DNA of 64,000 bases, taken from NCBI GenBank assembly GCA_021151485.1, contig JAGKXB010000007.1, forward strand, positions 1 through 64,000, read 5' to 3'. Each line of letters opens with the position of its first letter. Within the stretch, counting starts at the first letter, position 1. The position numbers and the translations under genes are program-made. This document shows, piece after piece, positions 19,375 through 29,172 of the stretch. The DNA comes from Oxalobacteraceae bacterium. GTDB lineage: Bacteria; Pseudomonadota; Gammaproteobacteria; Burkholderiales; Burkholderiaceae_D. Under the pieces are notes generated by a model. It was not told the origin of the DNA. It did no database searches and worked only from the letters and a program-made list of their open reading frames with translations.

Positions 19375-20301
19375 TCACTGTGTATTTCCACTCATCACCT
19401 GCAAAAATACATCTTCCAAATCGGCCTTTTGCAAATGCATATCTTCTATAACAGCACCATTTTCACGAATTTTGGCCAAAATATGCTCCACTTCGGCATA
19501 GTCATTGATATGCAAAACAAATTTATTATTTGTATTACCCAATTGCACTTCGTCCGGGCGCAACACCAGCGGTTTCAAACTAGAAGGCAAATCGCCCAAT
19601 GCCAATTGCACCACGAGTTGCACACCAGAAATTCGCCTGATCAGCGCCGCCGTCGTATCCAAGGCAACCACTTTGCCACTTTTCAGCATGGCAATCCGCT
19701 TGCACAAAGACTGGGCTTCTTCCAAATAATGCGTCGTCAGAACAATGGTGTGACCTTCTTGATTGAGGCGAGTAATAAATTTCCATAATGTCTGGCGCAG
19801 CTCAACATCCACACCAGCAGTAGGTTCATCCAATACAATCACAGGAGGTTTATGCACCAGCGCTTGCGCAACCAAGACGCGGCGTTTCATACCGCCCGAC
19901 AGGGCACGCATATTGGTATCGGCTTTATGCGTCAAATCCAGATTTTCCATGACTTCATCAATCCAGCGATCATTATTAGCAATGCCAAAATAACCGGACT
20001 GCAGGCGCAAAGTTTCACGCACCGTAAAGAAAGGATCAAACACTAATTCTTGCGGCACCATGCCCAATTTCTGGCGTGCATCACGATAGTGACTGACGAC
20101 ATCATGACCATGAATACTAACGCTACCCATATCCGCACGATTCAAGCCAGCAATGATGGAAATAAGAGTGGTCTTACCGGCACCGTTCGGGCCGAGCAAG
20201 CCAAAAAACTCACCTTCTTCTATCGATAGCGTAACGCCATCCAAAGCCTGCAAAGATCCGTAACGCTTTTTAACATCTTTAATATGAATGGCTGCTGTCA
20301 T
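19375..20301 (-). CDS. ABC transporter ATP-binding protein (YadG-like)
   Basis: The 308-residue ATPase that powers the neighbouring ABC-2 permease. It has Walker A GPNGAGKTT (about residues 38-46), signature LSGGMKRRV, Walker B VIVLDEPTAGVD and the switch histidine in LTTHYLEEA. A C-terminal domain of about 80 residues follows the nucleotide-binding domain. It lies 57 bp after mlaB. Confidence 0.94.
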   Translation of the reverse strand: MTAAIHIKDVKKRYGSLQALDGVTLSIEEGEFFGLLGPNGAGKTTLISIIAGLNRADMGSVSIHGHDVVSHYRDARQKLGMVPQELVFDPFFTVRETLRLQSGYFGIANNDRWIDEVMENLDLTHKADTNMRALSGGMKRRVLVAQALVHKPPVIVLDEPTAGVDVELRQTLWKFITRLNQEGHTIVLTTHYLEEAQSLCKRIAMLKSGKVVALDTTAALIRRISGVQLVVQLALGDLPSSLKPLVLRPDEVQLGNTNNKFVLHINDYAEVEHILAKIRENGAVIEDMHLQKADLEDVFLQVMSGNTQ

Positions 20302-20358
20302 ACCGCTTAATTAATGAATTCGTTACTCGTTGTATGTTATCGGTCACTTACCAATCAC

Positions 20359-20634
20359 TTACCGATTGGAAATGCTCAACAAATCCGCCACACCATATAG
20401 TTGCGCCAGGCTTTGCAAATTAGCAGGAACGGCAATAAAACGTAAGGCCACACCCTGTTGCTGCGCTGCTCGTTGCCATCCAAGTAAAATCGCGACCGCG
20501 ATAGAATCACACGCTGACACTGGCGACAAATCAAACACCTGCTGACCCTGTGTAATCGCAAACAAACCAGCATCCAACGTACTTTTTGCTTGATCAAGTT
20601 GGTCCATAGTCAGGGTTGCACCAAGTGTAAACAT
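20359..20634 (-). CDS. mlaB: STAS-domain protein MlaB
   Basis: MlaB is the small cytoplasmic STAS subunit that stabilises and regulates the MlaFE lipid transporter. At 91 residues with FDLSPVSACDSIAVAILLGWQRA, it has the typical STAS core in which a Ser/Thr sits at the start of a helix. It is the last of six mla genes in order F-E-D-A-C-B. Confidence 0.85.
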   Translation of the reverse strand: MFTLGATLTMDQLDQAKSTLDAGLFAITQGQQVFDLSPVSACDSIAVAILLGWQRAAQQQGVALRFIAVPANLQSLAQLYGVADLLSISNR

Positions 20635-20673
20635 AATGAAAAAATGTATTGATTAGAGTGCTTATAAATGTGT

Positions 20674-21357
20674 TTATTTGTTATTCACAATATTGACACT
20701 GTTCGCCTTATTCGTTTTGGCAGCTTTTTCTGCCAACTTCTTATTTCTTTCCACCAAAACCTGAATCAAACCATCGATACCAGATTTATTAATTTCAGTA
20801 GCAAAGTTACCCTTGTAAGTCTCAATCAACCATGCGCCTAACACGTTGATATCATAAATTTTCCAACCAGCAGAATTTTTCTCCAGTCGATAGTTCAGCT
20901 GAATCGGCTCACCTCTTGATTGCACAACTTGAGAGCGCACGACAACTTCTGTATCCGAGGGGTCAATACGAAAAGGTTTGAATTCCAAACGCTGGTCTTT
21001 GATTTGTGAAATTGCCCCAGAATAGGTATAAATCAACAATGTACGAAACTCATCGCTCAACTGCTTTTGTTGCTCCGAAGTCGCAGAACGCCAGTGGCGA
21101 CCAGTAGCTAACGCTGTCATACGCTGGAAGTTAACATAAGGCAATATTTTTCCCTCTACCAAATCTAGAATGCGTTGTTGATTGCCAGCCTGAATTTCCT
21201 TATCTGCTTTTGCCACAGTCAACACTTCTTGGCTAATACGCTTGATCAAAGCATCTGGTGCCTCGTCTGCGGCACGAACAACAGTTGGCAAAATGAAACA
21301 AAGGCTCATAAAAAGCGTAAAAACAAATAATCGTTTGCGTATTTGCATGATTTTCAT
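20674..21357 (-). CDS. mlaC: Periplasmic phospholipid-binding protein MlaC
   Basis: MlaC shuttles phospholipids between the outer-membrane MlaA complex and the inner-membrane MlaFEDB complex. The 227-residue precursor has a signal peptide (core LFVFTLFMSLCFILPTVVRA, cleaved near residue 29). The NTF2-like fold is suggested by YVNFQRMTALATGRHWRSATSEQQKQLSDEFRTLL and the closing LGAWLIETYKGNFATEI. The last 25 residues are Lys/Asn-rich and probably disordered. Confidence 0.93.
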   Translation of the reverse strand: MKIMQIRKRLFVFTLFMSLCFILPTVVRAADEAPDALIKRISQEVLTVAKADKEIQAGNQQRILDLVEGKILPYVNFQRMTALATGRHWRSATSEQQKQLSDEFRTLLIYTYSGAISQIKDQRLEFKPFRIDPSDTEVVVRSQVVQSRGEPIQLNYRLEKNSAGWKIYDINVLGAWLIETYKGNFATEINKSGIDGLIQVLVERNKKLAEKAAKTNKANSVNIVNNK

Positions 21358-21426
21358 CCTTATTTTTAATTTTTTTATTGCGTAAGTTATTGCGTTACAT
21401 GCATCAATATTCTGAATACTAATAGG

Positions 21427-22191
21427 TTATGGCCGAGTCTCATCGGGAGAAGAAGCGTCAATCTCATCATTCTCGAACTTAAAATATCCAAACAAACCTG
21501 AGCGCACCGGATCACCATCATTAATTTGCCCAACACGTCGTTGCAAGTATGCATCTCGAACAAATTCATACCTATCTAACGCCGCATCTTCCAATAACCC
21601 AGACGCACCCAACACAGCAGCACGAGTATCCACCAAACGCACGGCAGTTCCTACATTACGCCAACGCACTGGCTCTTTTTGACCCCACACATCTGCACTC
21701 ACGTCCACTGGAAGAGCAACACTATCACGTAGAGTGGATGAACCAAAAAATGGCAACACAACGTAAGGGCCTGCTGGCACGCCCCATTCACCCAAAGTCT
21801 GACCAAAATCCTCTTTGTGTTTAGCCAAACCAGCCTCAGACGCCAAATCAATCAAACCACCCAATCCAAAAGTAGTATTGAAACTAACACGAGTAATATC
21901 TGACATTCCCTCAGCAACCTTACCTTGCAGCAAATTATTAGCCGCAGTCCACAAATCGCCCAAATTACCAAAGAAATTAGCAACACCTGTTTGAATGAAA
22001 GAGGGCACCAAAGATTGATACATGGTTGCGGCAGGTTTTAAGGCAACGTCATCCACCTTATCGTTAAATGTAAACATCGCTCGATTAAATTCCTCAAAAG
22101 GATCATTGGATGGATTAAGACTGGCACACCCAGATACAAAAATCGCAATAAAAATAACACACAACCTTATAAAACGAGAAAAATGCCTCAT
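21427..22191 (-). CDS. mlaA: Outer-membrane lipoprotein MlaA (VacJ)
   Basis: MlaA removes misplaced phospholipids from the outer leaflet of the outer membrane. The precursor is 254 residues with a lipobox in IFVSGCASLNPSNDPFEEFNR, acylated cysteine at residue 22. NDPFEEFNRAMFTFND and GPYVVLPFFGSSTLRDSV are the family hallmarks. In E. coli this gene is apart from the mla operon; here it lies inside it, overlapping the mlaD stop by 4 bp, as usual in Betaproteobacteria. Confidence 0.95.
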   Translation of the reverse strand: MRHFSRFIRLCVIFIAIFVSGCASLNPSNDPFEEFNRAMFTFNDKVDDVALKPAATMYQSLVPSFIQTGVANFFGNLGDLWTAANNLLQGKVAEGMSDITRVSFNTTFGLGGLIDLASEAGLAKHKEDFGQTLGEWGVPAGPYVVLPFFGSSTLRDSVALPVDVSADVWGQKEPVRWRNVGTAVRLVDTRAAVLGASGLLEDAALDRYEFVRDAYLQRRVGQINDGDPVRSGLFGYFKFENDEIDASSPDETRP

Positions 22192-22688
22192 TTATCGTCA
22201 CTCTTTCCTTCAGCAGCCTTGCTATACAAAAATTGACTAATCAGGCTTTCCAATACAATCGCCGATTGTGTCATTTTGATCTGATCGCCAGCCACCAGAT
22301 TATGGGTATCACCACCGGGCTCCAAACCAATGTATTGCTCACCCAATAAACCTGATGTCAGAATTTTGGCAGAACTGTCCTTGGGAAATTGATAACGCGC
22401 ATCCAAATTCATAGTCACCAATGCCTGAAAATTCTTATCATCAAACCTAATATCGACTACACGCCCGACGACCACGCCAGCACTTTTCACTGGGGCACGT
22501 GGTTTTAATCCACCAATATTGTCAAATTTGCTGGTCACCACATAATTTTTATCCAAAGACCATGCACTCATGTTGCCCACCTTGAGCGCTAAAAACAATA
22601 GCGCTACCACACCCAACAATACGAACAGCCCCACCCACATGTCTAATGTGTGCAATGTATTACGCTTATTAAGTTGTTTATCTTGCAT
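22188..22688 (-). CDS. mlaD: MCE-domain lipid transporter subunit MlaD
   Basis: MlaD forms the periplasmic hexameric ring of the inner-membrane lipid transporter. The 166-residue protein has one N-terminal membrane helix (MWVGLFVLLGVVALLFLAL, about residues 12-30) followed by the MCE domain (VTSKFDNIGGLKPRAPVKSAGVVVGRV). It overlaps mlaA by 4 bp; a 104-bp gap separates it from mlaE. Confidence 0.94.
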   Translation of the reverse strand: MQDKQLNKRNTLHTLDMWVGLFVLLGVVALLFLALKVGNMSAWSLDKNYVVTSKFDNIGGLKPRAPVKSAGVVVGRVVDIRFDDKNFQALVTMNLDARYQFPKDSSAKILTSGLLGEQYIGLEPGGDTHNLVAGDQIKMTQSAIVLESLISQFLYSKAAEGKSDDK

Positions 22689-22792
22689 AATTTTTACTTG
22701 GTTTATGTAGTTATGTACTTTTATGTATTTTTATAATTTTGCGCTTTGAGGTATGAAGTTGGCTTCATTATTGGCCAAATGATTTACCAACA

Positions 22793-23581
22793 TTAGTTAC
22801 TAAACATCAATGCTGTCAACACAAAATCCAGTCCCAACACGATCAATGACGCAATGACAACCGTACGCGTCGTCGCTCTAGATACACCCTCTGGTGTTGC
22901 TTGTGCCTCATAGCCTTGAAATAGAGCAACAAACGTCACTGCAAAACCAAAGACGATGCTTTTAATCACGCCATTCGCGACATCCTGCACCACATCAACA
23001 CCTGCCTGCATTTGCGCCCAAAATGCGCCATCATCCACACCAATCAATTGCACACCAACAACGTAAGCTCCACACACACCAAGCGCACTAAAAATAACTG
23101 CCAAAACTGGCATAGCAAACACACCGGCCCAAAAACGTGGCACCAACACGCGATGTAAAGGATTAACCGCCATCATTTCCATGGCTGCCAACTGCTCACC
23201 AGCCTTCATCAAACCAATTTCAGCCGTCAACGACGTTCCTGCTCGCCCGGCAAACAACAAAGCCGTCACCACGGGTCCTAATTCACGCACCAAAGATAGG
23301 GCAACTAGCAAACCCAAAGCCTGTTCCGAACCATATTTATTTAAAGTGTAATATCCCTGCAAACCCAGTACAAAACCGACAAACAAACCTGACACCGCAA
23401 TGATGACCAAAGAATGATTGCCAATAAAATGTATTTGCTGGGTCATCAACCTTGGCCGTCGCCACACAGCCAATGAGCCAGCGAATAATCCAAAAAACAA
23501 ACGCGTCGCCACACCAAGACGAACCACAAATTCACGCACGGGGTGCCCAAGAAGGGACAAAAAGTCAAGTTTCATGGGCAT
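22793..23581 (-). CDS. mlaE: Phospholipid ABC transporter permease MlaE
   Basis: The membrane permease of the Mla system, 262 residues with about five or six hydrophobic segments. The family signature is clear in SLVRELGPVVTALLFAGRAGTSLTAEIGLMKAGEQLAAMEMMAVNP. It overlaps the mlaF reading frame by 10 bp. Confidence 0.95.
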   Translation of the reverse strand: MPMKLDFLSLLGHPVREFVVRLGVATRLFFGLFAGSLAVWRRPRLMTQQIHFIGNHSLVIIAVSGLFVGFVLGLQGYYTLNKYGSEQALGLLVALSLVRELGPVVTALLFAGRAGTSLTAEIGLMKAGEQLAAMEMMAVNPLHRVLVPRFWAGVFAMPVLAVIFSALGVCGAYVVGVQLIGVDDGAFWAQMQAGVDVVQDVANGVIKSIVFGFAVTFVALFQGYEAQATPEGVSRATTRTVVIASLIVLGLDFVLTALMFSN

Positions 23582-24381
23582 GACTCCTGCTGCATCCCCA
23601 AATGTTGCGCAATTGATTGGCCTGGATAATGGAAGGGCACTGGCCCATCAGTTTCAGCATGTACAAATTGGCGCACATAGGGGTCATTGGAAGCCAACAT
23701 TTCCGCAGGTGTTCCTTGAGCAATGATTTTTCCCTGGGATAAAAAGTAAACAAAATCGGCAATCAAAAAAGATTCATGCACGTCATGCGAAACCAAAATC
23801 GAAGTCGAACCCAACGCATTATTCAATTTACGAATCAAATTGGCTATCACCCCCATAGAAATCGGATCCAACCCAGCAAATGGTTCGTCGTACATTAAAA
23901 GCTGTGCATCTAAAGCAATCGCGCGCGCCAAGGCAACACGACGTGCCATACCACCCGACATTTGATTAGGCATCAACTGCTGCGCGTTCCGCAACCCAAC
24001 CGCATGCAATTTCATCAATACCAAGTCGTGAATCAGCGATTCTGGTAAATCAGTGTGTTCACGCAAAGTAAAAGCAACATTCTCAAACACGGACAAATCG
24101 GTAAACAACGCTCCATGCTGAAACAACATACCCATCTTGCGTCGCAAGGCATACAAATTCTTGCTATCTAACGCATGCACAAATTGACCATCAACGGACA
24201 CAGTGCCTTCTTGCGGCTGCAACTGCCCCCCAATCAAACGTAAAATCGTTGTCTTACCTGAACCAGACCCCCCCATTACCGCCACAATTTTTCCGCGCGG
24301 AAAATCCATGTTCACGCCTGACAAAATCTGACGATCACCATAAGCGAACTGCAAATTACGAATTTCAACGAAATTAGACAC
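23572..24381 (-). CDS. mlaF: Phospholipid ABC transporter ATP-binding protein MlaF
   Basis: The ATPase of the Mla transporter, 269 residues. Walker A is GGSGSGKTT (about 36-44), signature NQMSGGMARRVALARA, Walker B LLMYDEPFAGLDP and switch histidine VSHDVHE. It is the first gene of the mlaFEDACB string. On the minus strand upstream, TTGATG and TTAAAT spaced 18 bp (around 24430-24460) could be a promoter, but this is weak. Confidence 0.95.
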   Translation of the reverse strand: MSNFVEIRNLQFAYGDRQILSGVNMDFPRGKIVAVMGGSGSGKTTILRLIGGQLQPQEGTVSVDGQFVHALDSKNLYALRRKMGMLFQHGALFTDLSVFENVAFTLREHTDLPESLIHDLVLMKLHAVGLRNAQQLMPNQMSGGMARRVALARAIALDAQLLMYDEPFAGLDPISMGVIANLIRKLNNALGSTSILVSHDVHESFLIADFVYFLSQGKIIAQGTPAEMLASNDPYVRQFVHAETDGPVPFHYPGQSIAQHLGMQQESCP

Positions 24382-24601
24382 GATGTGGTTTATATGTACA
24401 TTTAATTTAATGCGCGATATCGATATTTGTATTTAATGCTTGACACTTAATTGACATCAATTGCGCGAGACAGCCAACAGCGATTGTAACTGATATTGCT
24501 CATCACCATGATGAGGCAACTATGTTGGGACCATGCAGAATTTACAATGACACACACCAACCAAATGCGTATTTACTAGCACAACCACAAAGCCACAAAG
24601 A

Positions 24602-24633
24602 AAAAAGGGCTTACATTTCTGTAAGCCCTTTTT
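24602..24633. terminator. Rho-independent terminator after tRNA-Thr
   Basis: Stem AAAAAGGGCTTAC (24602-24614), six-base loop, stem GTAAGCCCTTTTT (24621-24633). Reading on the minus strand it lies directly after the tRNA-Thr 3' end and so ends the pet-ssp-tRNA transcript. It is symmetric and could act both ways. Confidence 0.9.
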
Positions 24634-24637
24634 ATTT

Positions 24638-24713
<76 letters not shown>

Positions 24714-24739
24714 GAAACCTGAAGAGCGAGCATTATATC

Positions 24740-25288
24740 CTATTTAATTCGAATAATGTTGGGTTTTCCATTTTTTTTTGGTGGTGGCGAATTATCGTCA
24801 CCACCATCCTCACGAAGATCACTAGATGAATGAGGCAAATCTAATGAGTCAGGTGAAGCTAACGTCCCTACTGATTTGGATGCTCCAATAGTCGAGGTAG
24901 GTACGCCTTTGAGGATGCCTCGTGACCCAGATTTTGACACCATACTTACCGGAACAACGGGATCATCAATTACAGGAGGCTGTACGTCAAACATCATACC
25001 TTGACCATTTTCGTTAGCATAAATTGCCAAGACATTGTGCACAGGAACCAAAATTTCACGCGAAACACCATTAAAACGGGCATGAAATTGAATAAAATCA
25101 TTATCCATTTTCAAACCACTTGTTGCACCAAAACTGATGTTTAATACAATTTCACCATTTTTGACAAACTCCATGGGAACACGAGTATTCCTATCGACTT
25201 TAATCGCGATATAGGGGGTATAGCCACTATCTGTACACCATTCATAAATGGCGCGGAGCATATAAGGTTTAGTAGAAATTTCGGACAT
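24740..25288 (-). CDS. sspB: ClpXP protease specificity-enhancing factor SspB
   Basis: SspB tethers ssrA-tagged proteins and other substrates to ClpXP. I choose the ATG at 25288 (MSEISTKPYMLRAIYEWC), the conserved family start; an in-frame GTG nine codons upstream is possible. The folded domain (about residues 1-105) includes TPYIAIKV, VLNISFGATSGLKMDNDFIQFHARFNGVSREI and VPVHNVLAIYANENGQGM. The tail is a low-complexity Ser/Asp/Pro stretch ending GKPNIIRIK, the short ClpX-binding peptide expected at the C-terminus. It follows sspA. Confidence 0.94.
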   Translation of the reverse strand: MSEISTKPYMLRAIYEWCTDSGYTPYIAIKVDRNTRVPMEFVKNGEIVLNISFGATSGLKMDNDFIQFHARFNGVSREILVPVHNVLAIYANENGQGMMFDVQPPVIDDPVVPVSMVSKSGSRGILKGVPTSTIGASKSVGTLASPDSLDLPHSSSDLREDGGDDNSPPPKKNGKPNIIRIK

Positions 25289-25334
25289 GATTTTCGCTGT
25301 ACTAAAACTTGGCACGTAATCGTGCCATACAGAA

Positions 25335-25946
25335 TTAACGACGCATTACCTTTTCAGAGGGTGTCAATGCTTCGATATATGCCGGACGAGAAAAAATACG
25401 CTCTGCATATTTCATCAAAGGTGCAGCCGTCTTAGAAAGTTCAATACTATAGTGATCCAAACGCCACAATAACGGCGCAATCGCCACATCCAACATAGAA
25501 AACTCATCACCCAACATGTACTTGTTTTTCAAGAACAAAGGGGCAAGCATGGTTAAACGATCACGAATTTCTGCGCGCGCTTTTTCATGTGTCTTTTCCA
25601 TGTTCTCCGCTTTTTCATTTTCAAGCGTGTGCACATGAATAAACAATTCTTTTTCAAAATTAAAAAGCATCAACCTTGCACGCGCACGCATCAATGGGTC
25701 TGCGGGCATAAGCTGTGGATGAGGAAAACGCTCATCAATGTACTCGTTAATGATATTGGACTCGTACAACACCAGATCACGCTCAACCAAAATAGGCACC
25801 TGACCATACGGATTCATCACCGAAATATCTTCTGGCTTATTAAACAAATCCACATCACGTATTTCAAAATCCATCCCTTTTTCGAACAAAACGAGACGGC
25901 AACGTTGGGAAAAAGGACAGGTTGTACCAGAGTAGAGAACCATCAT
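25335..25946 (-). CDS. sspA: Stringent starvation protein A (GST-fold)
   Basis: SspA is a glutathione-transferase-like protein that binds RNA polymerase in E. coli. The 203-residue protein begins MMVLYSGTTCPFSQRCRLVLFEKGMDFEIRDVD, a thioredoxin-like domain, followed by an all-helical C-terminal domain (LDVAIAPLLWRLDHYSIEL). The YGQVPILVERDLVLYESNIINEYIDE block is characteristic. It lies between petC and sspB in a conserved betaproteobacterial order. Confidence 0.95.
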   Translation of the reverse strand: MMVLYSGTTCPFSQRCRLVLFEKGMDFEIRDVDLFNKPEDISVMNPYGQVPILVERDLVLYESNIINEYIDERFPHPQLMPADPLMRARARLMLFNFEKELFIHVHTLENEKAENMEKTHEKARAEIRDRLTMLAPLFLKNKYMLGDEFSMLDVAIAPLLWRLDHYSIELSKTAAPLMKYAERIFSRPAYIEALTPSEKVMRR

Positions 25947-26033
25947 TGTTATAGTTCCTTAAGAAATAAGGGGTGAAACGCTGTGCAATATGCGATCACC
26001 CCCAAATAATTACCTGTTAACACAGGGACAAGT

Positions 26034-26804
26034 TTACTTTACATCTTTCCAATAAGCCGCATTCAAACGCCAGGCCAAAAAGCAAAATACGCCCAGGAAA
26101 AATAACACCAAAACACCCAAACGTTTACGATGGGTTTGCGCTGGCTCTGCCATCCAATTCAAATAAGCCACTAAATCAGCGACAGCGGAATCATACTCTG
26201 TCGCAGTCAACTGACCGGCTTTAACCGTTTCAAATCCATCAAACTTATGAAGCACTTTACTGGCGTCATGCGGATCTTTTACTTCGACAAATTTGGCAGT
26301 CTTAACACCTTGCAACTCCCATAACGCATGCGGCATAGCCGCATTTGGAAACACCAAATTATTCCAACCATTCGCACGTGTATCGTCTTTATAAAAAGTA
26401 CGCAAATACGTATACAAATAATCCGCGCCCGAGCCAGCACCAGAAGCCTTAGCACGGGCAATGACGGAAAGATCTGGTGGAACCACACCAAACCACGCTT
26501 TTGCATCTTTTGCTGACAAAGATGTTTTCATCAACTCACCGACCTTGTCACCGGTGAATAACAAATTTTGCGCAATTTGCTCTTCTGTTAAACCGATATC
26601 CTTGAGTCGGTTATAACGCATTGCAGAAGCCGAATGACAATTTAAGCAATAATTAACGAATAACTTCGCTCCGTTTTGTAAAGCAGCCATATCGGTAGAG
26701 CGATCTGGCGCTTGATCCAATGGATGAGAAGCACCACTTGCCCACCCAAATAATGGAGCTGAAGCTAAAGTTAACGCCGCGATTAATTTTTTAAGCAATT
26801 TCAT
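26034..26804 (-). CDS. petC: Cytochrome c1 of the bc1 complex
   Basis: The membrane-anchored haem c subunit of ubiquinol-cytochrome c reductase. 256 residues with a signal peptide, the haem-attachment motif CLNCH (about 53-57), a later FPNAAMPHALWELQG stretch that likely supplies the methionine axial ligand, and a C-terminal membrane anchor (LGVLVLFFLGVFCFLAW). It ends the petABC group. Confidence 0.95.
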   Translation of the reverse strand: MKLLKKLIAALTLASAPLFGWASGASHPLDQAPDRSTDMAALQNGAKLFVNYCLNCHSASAMRYNRLKDIGLTEEQIAQNLLFTGDKVGELMKTSLSAKDAKAWFGVVPPDLSVIARAKASGAGSGADYLYTYLRTFYKDDTRANGWNNLVFPNAAMPHALWELQGVKTAKFVEVKDPHDASKVLHKFDGFETVKAGQLTATEYDSAVADLVAYLNWMAEPAQTHRKRLGVLVLFFLGVFCFLAWRLNAAYWKDVK

Positions 26805-26847
26805 GTATGTCCCTTTGTTCTTATGCTTAAGTTCATTTATTCATAAC

Positions 26848-28257
26848 TCAGTGTGGATGAAACGTCACACGATCCGGGACTTTCTTGAATGTACCCATGG
26901 TACTCCACCATGGCATCAACAAGAAAAAGCCGAAATAAATGAAGGTACATATTTGCGATATACGCTCTCCGATTGGTGAAGGCGCCTGCACACCCAAATA
27001 ACCCAGAGTAACGAAAGCAATACCAAATACCAAATAGACATACTTATGCCAGTCTGGACGATAGCGTATCGATTTAACAGGAGACAAATCCAACCAAGGC
27101 AAAGCAGCCAAAATAACAACTGAAGAACCAAACAACACCACGCCCCAGAATTTTGCATCCAATGCACCTGGCAACATACCGACAATTGCGACTAAACCGA
27201 CAGCAGCAATCGCAGCTTTCATCTTGGCATTTAATTTTGATTTCAAATAAATCAAGCTAACATAAGCAACGATACCAACCATGAGCGCATACAAAAACTC
27301 AGAAGTCGTAGCACGCAAAATTGAGTAGAACGGTGTGAAATACCAAGTTGGCGCAATGTGTGGTGGCGTCTTTAAGGAGTCAGCTGGAATAAAGTTGTTA
27401 TATTCCAAGAAATAACCACCCATTTCTGGCGCAAAAAATACAACCGTGCTGAAAATAAGCAAGAAAATTGATACGCCAAAAATGTCATGCACCGAGTAGT
27501 ACGGATGTGAAGGAATAGAATCCAAAGGATGACCATCTTCGCCAAGATGCTCCTTTACCTCAATCCCATCAGGGTTACTTGATCCCACTTCATGCAATGC
27601 AATCAGATGCGCCGCGACCAAACCTAACAACACCAAAGGAATAGCAATCACGTGAAATGCAAAGAAACGATTCAATGTCGCATCCGACACAACATAATCG
27701 CCACGTATCCACAAGGAAAGATCTGGCCCGATGAAGGGGATCGCACCAAACAAGTTAACAATAACTTGCGCACCCCAGTAAGACATTTGCCCCCAAGGCA
27801 ACAAATAACCAAAGAAGGCCTCAGCCATCAAACACAAGAAAATGGCAAAACCAAACAACCAGATCAATTCACGTGGCTTGCGATATGAACCATAAAGCAA
27901 GCCTCGCGTCATGTGCAAATACACAATAATGAAGAAAGCCGAAGCACCAGTTGAATGCATGTAACGCACCAACCACCCCCATGGCACTTCACGCATGATG
28001 TACTCAACGGAAGAAAACGCCAGATTTGCATCAGGCTTGTAATGCATCGTCAAAAATATACCCGTGACAATCTGCAAAACCAGTACAAACATGGCGAGTG
28101 AACCAAAGATGTACCAGAAATTGAAATTTTTTGGTGCGTAATATTGACCCCACTGATCATTCCAAAGCTTGCTGAGTGGAAAACGTGCATCCACCCAATT
28201 CAATGCCTTTTTAGCAGCAGGCGCATCAGCTGGGAGTTTTTTCTCTTGGAATGCCAT
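26848..28257 (-). CDS. petB: Cytochrome b of the bc1 complex
   Basis: The haem-b subunit of the proton-pumping bc1 complex, 469 residues with eight or more membrane helices. Histidine ligands lie in [22 protein letters not shown] and [32 protein letters not shown]. The PEWY-type Qo motif appears as [14 protein letters not shown], i.e. TWYF in place of PEWY, a form seen in Proteobacteria. petA stops 2 bp upstream. Confidence 0.96.
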   Translation of the reverse strand: MAFQEKKLPADAPAAKKALNWVDARFPLSKLWNDQWGQYYAPKNFNFWYIFGSLAMFVLVLQIVTGIFLTMHYKPDANLAFSSVEYIMREVPWGWLVRYMHSTGASAFFIIVYLHMTRGLLYGSYRKPRELIWLFGFAIFLCLMAEAFFGYLLPWGQMSYWGAQVIVNLFGAIPFIGPDLSLWIRGDYVVSDATLNRFFAFHVIAIPLVLLGLVAAHLIALHEVGSSNPDGIEVKEHLGEDGHPLDSIPSHPYYSVHDIFGVSIFLLIFSTVVFFAPEMGGYFLEYNNFIPADSLKTPPHIAPTWYFTPFYSILRATTSEFLYALMVGIVAYVSLIYLKSKLNAKMKAAIAAVGLVAIVGMLPGALDAKFWGVVLFGSSVVILAALPWLDLSPVKSIRYRPDWHKYVYLVFGIAFVTLGYLGVQAPSPIGERISQICTFIYFGFFLLMPWWSTMGTFKKVPDRVTFHPH

Positions 28258-28259
28258 AA

Positions 28260-28868
28260 TTAAGCCTCACCCTTTTCGTCCTTGCCAATGATCAGCTTGT
28301 TATCACCAACAAACATATGACGCGGCACTTGTAAATTATCGGGCGCTGGCTTGTTTTTATAGACACGACCAGCAAGATCGAAAGTGGAACCGTGACAAGG
28401 ACACAAAAATCCACCTGGCCAATCGTCCGGCAAAGAGGATTGTGGGCCCGGCTGGAACTTAGTACTTGGGGAACAACCGAGATGAGAACAAATACCGACC
28501 ACAACCAACAATTCTGGCTTGATGGAGCGATACTCTTTGCGCGCATATTCAGGCGTCAATTCATCTTTATTACGCTGCGAATCGGGATCCGCAAGTTGAT
28601 CATGAGATTTTTTGAGCGACTCCACCATTTCTGGCGAGCGCTTCAAGATCCAGATAGGCTTGCCGCGCCACTCAACTGTCTTCATTTCGCCAGGAGCCAA
28701 ACCCGTCACATCCACTTCCACCGGTGCGCCAGCAGCTTTCGCGCGCTCAGATGGCTGGAATGTACTTACCAATGCCCCTGTTGTCGCCAATCCCGCAACA
28801 CCGCCCGCCGCACACGTGGCGACGAGCAAGCCGCGTCGGCCGGAATCGACCTGCTTTTCTTCACTCAT
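28260..28868 (-). CDS. petA: Rieske iron-sulfur subunit of the bc1 complex
   Basis: The 202-residue [2Fe-2S] subunit that takes electrons from ubiquinol. Cluster ligands are in CSHLGC (about 126-131) and CPCHGSTFD (about 153-161). The N-terminus has a twin-arginine signal ([15 protein letters not shown]) followed by one hydrophobic helix, so export should depend on Tat, encoded at 45.8-47.4 kb. It is the first gene of petABC. Confidence 0.96.
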   Translation of the reverse strand: MSEEKQVDSGRRGLLVATCAAGGVAGLATTGALVSTFQPSERAKAAGAPVEVDVTGLAPGEMKTVEWRGKPIWILKRSPEMVESLKKSHDQLADPDSQRNKDELTPEYARKEYRSIKPELLVVVGICSHLGCSPSTKFQPGPQSSLPDDWPGGFLCPCHGSTFDLAGRVYKNKPAPDNLQVPRHMFVGDNKLIIGKDEKGEA

Positions 28869-29012
28869 ACCAATTCCACCAATCAGTCAAAAAATCAAAA
28901 AAAATTTGTAAAAAACCCGCAACCCTAAATTATAACGGAGCTGAGGCTTGTTATAAAGAAAAATGTCGTTTTATAGCATGATCGTATTGTCATTAGACAC
29001 AAATTAAGCACA

Positions 29013-29162
29013 ATGAACACAACCGCACCTCATTCACACGTCAGCAATAAACACTGCATTACTTGCAAAAAAATACTGGATATTTTGAAAACCCATCCCC
29101 ACATTAAAAATTCTAGGTTACAAGAATCATTAAATCGTTTAATTTTTGCCCCTCATGATTGA
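29013..29162 (+). CDS. Small ORF with CxxC motif upstream of the DegQ-like gene
   Basis: An ATG frame of 49 codons (MNTTAPHSHVSNKHCITCKK...) ending TGA at 29160-29162, overlapping the first possible start codons of the protease. It has one CxxC (residues 15-18) and is His-rich near the start. No recognised homology; no strong ribosome site. It may be a real small protein or chance. Confidence 0.25.
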   Translation: MNTTAPHSHVSNKHCITCKKILDILKTHPHIKNSRLQESLNRLIFAPHD

Positions 29163-29172
29163 TAGGTTTGAT

